DNA from: Pseudoselenomonas ruminantium
GTDB taxonomy: Bacteria; Bacillota; Negativicutes; Selenomonadales; Selenomonadaceae
DNA: 10,351 bases
Direction of reading: 5' to 3'
NCBI GenBank assembly: GCA_002373045.1
Contig: DFHU01000015.1
Location: 25,744 to 36,094 of the forward strand
Shown here: positions 6,168 to 10,351 of the stretch, in pieces
Layout: each line of letters begins with the position of its first letter
Position numbering within the stretch: the stretch's first letter is position 1
Position numbers and translations under genes: made by a program
The notes under the pieces: generated by a model
Databases searched by the model: none
Told to the model about the DNA's origin: nothing
Seen by the model: only the letters and a program-made list of their open reading frames with translations

Positions 6168-6225
6168 AAAAAACTCAAAAAACTTTAAAAAAGGTGTTGA
6201 CAACTAAACCCATATGCCCTATAAT
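6168..6225 (+). promoter_or_regulatory. Perfect-consensus promoter with A-rich UP element for the tRNA cluster
   Basis: TTGACA (6197-6202), a 17-bp spacer and TATAAT (6220-6225) match the consensus exactly. Runs of A at 6168-6192 lie just upstream of the -35, as in UP elements bound by the RNA polymerase alpha subunit. The start would be near 6232, about 60 nt before the first tRNA. This strength is typical of stable-RNA promoters. Confidence 0.92.
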
Positions 6226-6239
6226 CTTTTATTGTCAGC

Positions 6240-6278
6240 CGCCGATACGGCGCAGCGATGAAATGCGAAAGCGTTTCA
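6240..6278 (+). other. Two small hairpins in the tRNA transcript leader
   Basis: CGCCG-ATA-CGGCG (6240-6252) is followed by TGAAATGC-GAAA-GCGTTTCA (6259-6278). The second is an 8-bp stem with one G-U pair and a GNRA tetraloop. They lie between the predicted transcription start and the first tRNA and may influence 5' leader processing. No function is known. Confidence 0.45.
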
Positions 6279-6291
6279 AAGCAAAGATTAT

Positions 6292-6367
<76 letters not shown>

Positions 6368-6397
6368 ATTTGATTAAAACTTTTTGAAAAAAAGAGT

Positions 6398-6426
6398 TTG
6401 ACAAGGCTGACAGGATATGATAAAGT
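6398..6426 (+). promoter_or_regulatory. Possible internal promoter before the second initiator tRNA
   Basis: TTGACA (6398-6403), a 17-bp spacer and TAAAGT (6421-6426), with a TG one base upstream of the -10. The predicted start would fall at about 6432-6434, just inside the tRNA 5' end (6431), which argues against a working promoter unless initiation is unusually close. It may be a relic of a duplicated tRNA-plus-promoter unit. Confidence 0.35.
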
Positions 6427-6430
6427 TTAT

Positions 6431-6506
<76 letters not shown>

Positions 6507-6518
6507 AATGTTAATGTT

Positions 6519-6594
6519 GCTGATATAGCTCAGTCGGTAGAGCGTATCCTTGGTAAGGATAAGGTCACCAGTTCAATCCTGGTTATCAGCTCCA
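6519..6594 (+). tRNA. tRNA-Thr (GGT)
   Basis: A 76-nt cloverleaf. Acceptor GCTGATA/TATCAGC with T73 and encoded CCA. Anticodon stem TATCC/GGATA around loop TTGGTAA gives anticodon GGT (6552-6554), reading ACC and ACU. It lies 12 bp after the second initiator tRNA and has no separate promoter. Confidence 0.96.
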
Positions 6595-6599
6595 TATAT

Positions 6600-6676
6600 G
6601 GCGGCATAGCTCAGTTGGCTAGAGCATGCGGTTCATACCCGCAGTGTCAGGAGTTCAAATCTCTTTGCCGCCACCA
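6600..6676 (+). tRNA. Elongator tRNA-Met (CAT)
   Basis: A 77-nt cloverleaf. Acceptor GGCGGCA/TGCCGCC with A73 and encoded CCA. Anticodon stem TGCGG/CCGCA around loop TTCATAC gives CAT at 6634-6636. G1-C72 is paired, so it is not an initiator. Overall similarity to Bacillus-type elongator Met tRNA favours Met over the CAU-Ile species that TilS modifies. Confidence 0.9.
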
Positions 6677-6688
6677 ATTTTGTTAATT

Positions 6689-6715
6689 AACCCCTGTTGC
6701 AGGGGTTTTTATTTT
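6689..6715 (+). terminator. Intrinsic terminator of the tRNA operon
   Basis: AACCCCTG pairs with CAGGGGTT around a 3-nt loop, followed by TTTTTATTTT. It starts 12 bp after the last tRNA. Confidence 0.93.
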
Positions 6716-6718
6716 GCT

Positions 6719-6805
6719 ACTGAAATCCAAGAAGCCAAGTCGAAGATGCAGGCTGATTGGTTAATTTCAGTGCAAGGGCTGATTAAAAGGCGTGACCTTT
6801 TAATC
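6719..6805 (+). other. Paired inverted repeats in the tRNA-rpmG gap
   Basis: ACTGAAAT (6719-6726) and ATTTCAGT (6764-6771) are exact complements 37 bp apart. Immediately after, GATTAAAAGG-CGTGA-CCTTTTAATC (6781-6805) forms a perfect 10-bp stem. Neither is followed by a T-run. No promoter clearly precedes them, so a small RNA is possible but unproven. Confidence 0.35.
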
Positions 6806-6869
6806 TTGCTTATGTTTTATACATATAAATACGTCGCTAAGAAAATTTTAACTTGTCAAGGGTTTTATG

Positions 6870-6898
6870 TTGACAGGCTTTTGCAAGTGTGCTAAATT
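6870..6898 (+). promoter_or_regulatory. Promoter of the rpmG-secE-nusG-rpl operon
   Basis: Perfect -35 TTGACA (6870-6875), 17-bp spacer and TAAATT (6893-6898), with the extended -10 TG one base before it. The start is expected near 6905, about 50 nt before rpmG. The sequence TGTCAA at 6854-6859 is an inverted copy of the -35. Confidence 0.8.
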
Positions 6899-6955
6899 GT
6901 ATTAGTGACATTATGAAAGAGTCATAGTTTCTGAGCGTAAGGGGTGTAAATAGAG

Positions 6956-7105
6956 ATGCGCAACAATATCACGTTGGAGTGCACGGAGTGCCATAGCCGT
7001 AACTACCGTACCAACAAGAACAAGAAGAACAACCCGGATCGTCTGGAGTTCAATAAGTACTGCAAGTTCTGCAAGAAACATACGACGCACAAAGAGACGA
7101 AATAA
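6956..7105 (+). CDS. rpmG: 50S ribosomal protein L33 (zinc-ribbon form)
   Basis: A 49-residue protein, the usual L33 size, beginning MRNNITLECTECHSRNYR and ending KETK. Two CxxC pairs (C9/C12 and C36/C39) mark the zinc-binding C+ form. It sits in the large ribosomal subunit near the E site. AAGGGG lies 11 nt before the ATG. It is the first gene after the 6870 promoter and directly precedes secE, the standard order in Firmicutes and relatives. Confidence 0.95.
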   Translation: MRNNITLECTECHSRNYRTNKNKKNNPDRLEFNKYCKFCKKHTTHKETK

Positions 7106-7142
7106 TCGCTTCTAGCGGATTGAACGGAGATGTGAAGTAACT

Positions 7143-7316
7143 GTGAAGAAATTCATAGACGAAGTAATCGCCGAAATGAAAAAAGTATCATGGGCGACCA
7201 AGAAAGAACTGGCCAACTACACCGTGGTTGTCGGTATTGCCGTGGCGATTGTCTGCGCGCTGATTTGGTTCTGTGATACCATCTTTGCAAGATTGTTCCA
7301 CATCATTTTACGGTAA
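7143..7316 (+). CDS. secE: Preprotein translocase subunit SecE
   Basis: A 57-residue short-form SecE with one transmembrane helix (about residues 27-48, TVVVGIAVAIVCALIWF). It clamps the SecY channel in the cytoplasmic membrane for protein export. The conserved amphipathic stretch before the helix, EMKKVSWATKKEL (11-23), is diagnostic. The start is GTG at 7143; nearby ATG and GTG codons run straight into stops. GGAG lies 13 nt upstream, a long spacing, suggesting modest initiation. It sits between rpmG and nusG as in most bacteria. Confidence 0.95.
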   Translation: MKKFIDEVIAEMKKVSWATKKELANYTVVVGIAVAIVCALIWFCDTIFARLFHIILR

Positions 7317-7332
7317 GCTAAGTGAGGGCAGC

Positions 7333-7881
7333 ATGGCAAACGAAGAGATGAATCTGCGGCAGGATAATCCCGGCAGAGCATGGTATGTTGTACATACCTA
7401 TTCGGGCTATGAGAACAAGGTTAAGGCCAATCTCGAACGCCTGATTCATACGGCCAACATGAGCAACATGATTTTCAATGTTGTGGTTCCCGTTGAGGAT
7501 GAGGTCGAAATCAAGGACGGCAAGAAAAAAGTCGTTCCGCGAAAAGTCTTCCCAGGCTATGTGCTGGTTGACATGATTGTCGATGAGCATTCCTGGTACG
7601 TTGTGCGCAACACCACCGGTGTTACCGGTTTTGTTGGTTCTGAAAAGCACCCGATACCGCTTACCGATGCTGAAGCGAAACGTATCTTGAAATCCATGGG
7701 CGAGGAAGAGCTCAAACCCGAACTTGATGTAGAAGTCGGGGATGTGGTTCGCATCAACTCGGGCGTTTTCGAGAATTACACGGGCACGATTACAGCGATT
7801 GACGCTGAAAAAGGTCGTCTCAAGGTTCTCGTCGAGGAAACCCCGATTGAACTTGGCTTTGACCAGGTGGAAACCATCTGA
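7333..7881 (+). CDS. nusG: Transcription termination/antitermination factor NusG
   Basis: A 182-residue protein that binds RNA polymerase during elongation, modulates pausing and Rho action, and links polymerase to the ribosome through S10. The NGN domain covers about 16-115 (WYVVHTYSGYENKV, VFPGYVLVDM, TTGVTGFVG). The C-terminal KOW domain covers about 133-180 (VGDVVRINSGVFENYTG). The ATG at 7333 is chosen because AGTGAGGG lies just upstream and MANEE is a normal NusG start. An in-frame GTG at 7273 would overlap secE. It lies 16 bp after secE. Confidence 0.97.
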   Translation: MANEEMNLRQDNPGRAWYVVHTYSGYENKVKANLERLIHTANMSNMIFNVVVPVEDEVEIKDGKKKVVPRKVFPGYVLVDMIVDEHSWYVVRNTTGVTGFVGSEKHPIPLTDAEAKRILKSMGEEELKPELDVEVGDVVRINSGVFENYTGTITAIDAEKGRLKVLVEETPIELGFDQVETI

Positions 7882-7920
7882 TTGAAGCTGTTGTAAATCC
7901 TTTTTGGGAGGTGAAATCAA

Positions 7921-8346
7921 ATGGCAAAGAAAGTTTCTAAGATTGTAAAACTTCAGGTTGTTGCAGGCAAAGCTAATCCGGCTCCTCCGGTAGGTCCGGC
8001 ACTTGGTCAGGCTGGTGTCAACATCATGGGGTTCTGTAAGGAATTCAACGAAAGAACCAAAGATAAGGCTGGTCTCATCATTCCGGTTGAAATCACGGTT
8101 TTTGAGGATAGATCCTTCACGTTCATCACGAAGACTCCGCCGGCTGCAGTTCTCTTGAAGAAGGCTGCTAAGATCGAAAAGGCTTCTGGTGAACCGAACA
8201 AGAACAAGGTGGCTAAACTGCCCCGCGCTGAAGCAATGAAGATTGCAGAAAGCAAAATGGAAGACCTCAACGCTGCTGATATCGAGGCTGCTACTCGCAT
8301 GATCGAGGGCACGGCTCGCAGCATGGGTATCGAAATCGTTGACTAA
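7921..8346 (+). CDS. rplK: 50S ribosomal protein L11
   Basis: 141 residues, the standard L11 length. The N-terminal domain contains the proline-rich GKANPAPPVGPALGQAGVNIM segment near residues 16-36 (target region of thiostrepton-type drugs). The C-terminal domain (about 72-141) binds the GTPase-centre 23S rRNA. GGGAGGTGA lies upstream of the ATG. It follows nusG by 39 bp and is co-transcribed. Confidence 0.98.
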   Translation: MAKKVSKIVKLQVVAGKANPAPPVGPALGQAGVNIMGFCKEFNERTKDKAGLIIPVEITVFEDRSFTFITKTPPAAVLLKKAAKIEKASGEPNKNKVAKLPRAEAMKIAESKMEDLNAADIEAATRMIEGTARSMGIEIVD

Positions 8347-8413
8347 TTTTTAGCAGCATTTCGCCCCTGTGGGAGGCAATAACCGTTATTACCACGAGAG
8401 GAGAAAACTTACA

Positions 8414-9094
8414 ATGGCTAAAGCTGGTAAGAAATATCAGGACGCTTGCAAGCTCGTTGAAGCTGGCAAGTTCTACACGGCTGCTGAAGCTATGGAACTC
8501 GTTAAAAAGACGGCTACGAAGAAGTTTGATGAAACCATCGAACTGCACGTACGTCTCGGCGTAGATCCGAAGTATGCTGATCAGCAGGTACGTGGCGCTA
8601 TGGTACTGCCGCACGGCACTGGTAAATCCAAGCGCGTACTCGTTTTCGCTAAGGGCGAAAAGGTTAAGGAAGCAGAAGCTGCAGGTGCAGACTTCGTTGG
8701 TTCCGATGAAATCGTCCAGAAGATCCAGGGCGGCTGGCTCGACTTCGATGTCGCAGTAGCTACTCCGGACATGATGGGCACTGTCGGTCGTCTTGGTAAG
8801 GTCTTAGGCCCCCGCGGCCTCATGCCGAACCCGAAACTGGGTACGGTTACGATGGACCTCACGAAGGCAGTATCCGAGATTAAAGCAGGTAAAGTCGAAT
8901 ACCGCACCGATAAGGCCGGTAACGTGCATTGCCCGATCGGCAAGGCATCTTTCGACGCTGAGAAGCTCCAGCAGAACTTCCAGGCCCTGATTGATACACT
9001 GAACCGCGTAAAACCGGCGGCTGCTAAAGGCCAGTACATGCGCTCCATCACGGTTAGCGCAACGATGGGCCCTGGCATCCCTGTTCAGCTCTAA
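8414..9094 (+). CDS. rplA: 50S ribosomal protein L1
   Basis: A 226-residue protein, close to the usual 225-235, that forms the mobile L1 stalk and assists E-site tRNA release. Diagnostic stretches are TIELHVRLGVDPKYADQQVR, VLPHGTGK and GRLGKVLGPRGLMPNPK. The ATG at 8414 follows AGGAG (8399-8403) by 10 nt; an in-frame GTG at 8369 would put the ribosome site inside the gene. In many bacteria L1 also represses its own operon, but no L1 target is clear in the sequence before rplK. Confidence 0.98.
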   Translation: MAKAGKKYQDACKLVEAGKFYTAAEAMELVKKTATKKFDETIELHVRLGVDPKYADQQVRGAMVLPHGTGKSKRVLVFAKGEKVKEAEAAGADFVGSDEIVQKIQGGWLDFDVAVATPDMMGTVGRLGKVLGPRGLMPNPKLGTVTMDLTKAVSEIKAGKVEYRTDKAGNVHCPIGKASFDAEKLQQNFQALIDTLNRVKPAAAKGQYMRSITVSATMGPGIPVQL

Positions 9095-9104
9095 TTTTTA
9101 GAGT

Positions 9105-9245
9105 TCGGTTCAGACGAGGCTCCGGTCTCAGGAACGTTATGTTCCGACAACTGTATAACGATGGCTGTAGACAGCAGGTTTGATATTTATCATCTAACGA
9201 CGATTTTTTGTCGCCTGCCGAGGCCGGAGCAGATGAACTTTGAAA
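9105..9245 (+). ncRNA. L10 (rplJ) leader RNA
   Basis: The 231-bp rplA-rplJ gap has the features of the L10 leader of Firmicutes, bound by the L10-L12 complex. GCTCCGG (9119-9125) pairs with CCGGAGC (9224-9230), closing a domain of about 110 nt. Inside are GGAAC/GTTCC (9131-9145) and a short CTG/CAG stem (about 9165-9174). An intrinsic terminator follows. Boundaries are approximate; family membership is inferred from position and structure. Confidence 0.7.
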
Positions 9246-9250
9246 ATTCT

Positions 9251-9281
9251 ACCTCCGGCGGACGCAGCCGGAGGTTTTTTT
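9251..9281 (+). terminator. Attenuator terminator upstream of rplJ
   Basis: ACCTCCGGC (9251-9259) pairs perfectly with GCCGGAGGT (9267-9275) around a 7-nt loop, followed by seven T's. It ends 44 bp before the rplJ start, within the operon. GCCGGAG (9223-9229) in the leader can instead pair with CTCCGGC (9253-9259), giving an antiterminator. This fits conditional rather than constitutive termination. Confidence 0.88.
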
Positions 9282-9325
9282 ACAGGCTTTAATAATTCTA
9301 AACAGGCAGGAGGTGTAATAGAAAA

Positions 9326-9865
9326 ATGGCAAATCTGACGAAGAAACAGGCTATCGTTGCTGAACTTAAGGATCAGCTGACGAATGCTAAAGGTGTTGTG
9401 CTGACCAGCTACCGTGGTCTTACGGTTGCTCAGGACACGCAGCTCCGTCGTGAACTTCGCGCCGCTGGTGTAACGTACCATGTTGTTAAAAACACGATGC
9501 TCCGCCTGGCAGCGAAAGAAGCAGGTATCGAAGGCTTCGATGCTCATCTTGAGGGCACTACGGCTTTCGCATTCTCCTCTGAGGATGCTATTGCTCCGGC
9601 AAAGGTTATCTGCGGCTTCATCAAGAAGAACAAGCTCGATGAAAACGAAGTACTGACGGTTAAAGTTGGTACGGTTGAAGGCAAGGTTATTGACGCTAAC
9701 GAAGTCAAGGCTCTGGCTGAACTGCCGTCCCGCGAAGAACTCATCGCCAAGATGCTGGGCAGCATGAATGCTCCGATCAGCAATACGGTCAACGTACTGC
9801 AGGGTGTTATTCGCAATGCTGTTTATGTGCTTGACGCTGTTCGCGCTCAGAAGGAATCCGCATAA
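9326..9865 (+). CDS. rplJ: 50S ribosomal protein L10
   Basis: 179 residues. L10 anchors the ribosomal stalk and carries L7/L12 dimers on its C-terminal helix. The N-terminal part (KKQAIVAELKDQLTNAKGVV) and VLTSYRGLTVAQDTQLRREL are typical, as is YHVVKNTMLRLA. AGGAGGTG (9308-9315) is 10 nt before the ATG. Expression is probably controlled by the upstream leader and attenuator, with L10-L12 as the feedback ligand. Confidence 0.98.
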   Translation: MANLTKKQAIVAELKDQLTNAKGVVLTSYRGLTVAQDTQLRRELRAAGVTYHVVKNTMLRLAAKEAGIEGFDAHLEGTTAFAFSSEDAIAPAKVICGFIKKNKLDENEVLTVKVGTVEGKVIDANEVKALAELPSREELIAKMLGSMNAPISNTVNVLQGVIRNAVYVLDAVRAQKESA

Positions 9866-9929
9866 TCTGCGAATCCTATATAATTTTTAATGAAGAAATA
9901 ACAAGAAAGATTTTTGGAGGTATATTCAA

Positions 9930-10298
9930 ATGACTAAAGAAGAAATCATGGAAGCCATTGAAAACATGACTGTCCTCGAGCTGTCTGAGCTCGTAAAAGC
10001 TATGGAAGAAAAGTTCGGCGTTAGCGCTGCTGCTCCGGTTGCAGTTGCTGCTGTTGGTGGCGCTGCTGCAGGTGCTGCTGAAGAAAAGAGCGAGTTCACG
10101 GTTATGCTCGCTTCCGCTGGCGACAAGAAGATCAACGTTATCAAGGCTGTTCGTGAAGCTACGGGTCTCGGCCTGAAAGAAGCTAAGGCTCTCGTTGATG
10201 GCGCTCCGGCTGCTGTTAAGGAAAACGTTGCTAAGGCTGAAGCTGAAGAACTCAAAGCTAAGCTCGAAGAAGCTGGCGCTACGGTTGAACTAAAGTAA
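9930..10298 (+). CDS. rplL: 50S ribosomal protein L7/L12
   Basis: 122 residues with the three standard parts: an N-terminal dimerisation domain (1-31, binding L10), an Ala/Gly/Val-rich hinge (32-50), and a C-terminal factor-binding domain (54-122, with EFTVMLASAGDKKINVIKAV). It recruits elongation factors EF-Tu and EF-G. GGAGG lies 9 nt before the ATG. It follows rplJ by 64 bp, and the pair is made in the 1:4 or higher ratio typical of the stalk. Confidence 0.98.
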   Translation: MTKEEIMEAIENMTVLELSELVKAMEEKFGVSAAAPVAVAAVGGAAAGAAEEKSEFTVMLASAGDKKINVIKAVREATGLGLKEAKALVDGAPAAVKENVAKAEAEELKAKLEEAGATVELK

Positions 10299-10316
10299 TT
10301 TCAGTTTGCTGAAATT
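10297..10316 (+). other. Short hairpin at the rplL stop
   Basis: AATTTCAG-TTTG-CTGAAATT is a perfect 8-bp stem whose first two bases are part of the rplL stop. No T-run follows, so it is not a typical terminator. It could partly reduce read-through or act as a processing site between rplL and the next gene. Confidence 0.45.
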
Positions 10317-10340
10317 AGCAATATAAGAAGGGGCTGTTGC

Positions 10341-10351
10341 ATGAGTGAGAA
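10341..10351 (+). CDS. Start of next gene (partial; Met-Ser-Glu)
   Basis: AAGGGG (10328-10333) lies 7 nt before an ATG that opens ATG AGT GAG and runs off the window. By position it should be rpoB or a small 16S rRNA methyltransferase gene of the ybxB/rsmC type, which in Bacillus lies between rplL and rpoB. Three codons cannot decide. Confidence 0.6.

Noticed and set aside
5762..6178. Open frames on both strands across the hairpin array (for example 5789-6037 plus and 5762-6178 minus)
   Set aside because: They merely translate the palindromic repeats and linkers, have no ribosome site, and contain no recognised motif.
6626..6895. 89-codon open frame starting inside tRNA-Met
   Set aside because: It overlaps the tRNA, its terminator and the -35/-10 region of the rpmG operon, and has no ribosome site at the inner ATG codons.
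8369..8413. Extended rplA start at GTG 8369
   Set aside because: It would place the strong AGGAG ribosome site inside the gene and add 15 residues not found in typical L1 proteins.

Overview
The window looks like chromosomal DNA from a low-to-mid GC Firmicutes-type bacterium, most likely a member of the Negativicutes (Selenomonas/Mitsuokella-like). This rests on the conserved order rpmG-secE-nusG-rplK-rplA-rplJ-rplL, a methionine aminopeptidase carrying an N-terminal SEC-C zinc motif, a pyrophosphate-type phosphofructokinase, clear AGGAGG ribosome sites and TTGACA-N17-TATAAT promoters. The genus is an inference from memory of such genomes, not a database result.

Layout. Positions 1-112 hold the last codons of an unidentified gene and its terminator. 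Positions 127-1847 carry two envelope genes on the minus strand: a membrane-anchored polysaccharide deacetylase and a secreted NlpC/P60 peptidoglycan endopeptidase with a peptidoglycan-binding domain. Each has its own sigma-A-type promoter. Divergent from these, 1975-4160 encode methionine aminopeptidase and a DEAD-box RNA helicase whose start codon overlaps the preceding stop (TAATG). After a hairpin that buries its ribosome site comes pfp (4248-5522), a glycolytic enzyme.

Positions 5523-6196 contain no credible gene. Instead they hold five large (80-83 bp) hairpin-forming repeats, R1-R5. Four lie in tandem at about 121-bp spacing, separated by related 40-bp linkers. The fifth is inverted and has entirely different arms. 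The cores are conserved, while the outer arms differ in sequence yet stay complementary. This is the most unusual part of the window.

A perfect consensus promoter (6197-6225) with an A-rich upstream tract drives four tRNA genes: two initiator tRNA-Met, tRNA-Thr(GGT) and elongator tRNA-Met. They end at an intrinsic terminator (6689-6715).

From 6870 a second promoter starts the translation/transcription operon: rpmG (L33), secE (preprotein translocase), nusG, rplK (L11), rplA (L1), then a 231-bp gap with an L10-type leader and attenuator, rplJ (L10) and rplL (L7/L12). The first codons of another gene begin at 10341. The leader contains two mutually exclusive pairings, consistent with autogenous control of rplJL by the L10-L12 complex.

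The right half is thus core translation machinery (initiator tRNAs, ribosomal stalk proteins, NusG, SecE). The left half holds housekeeping and envelope genes, and the repeat array lies between them.
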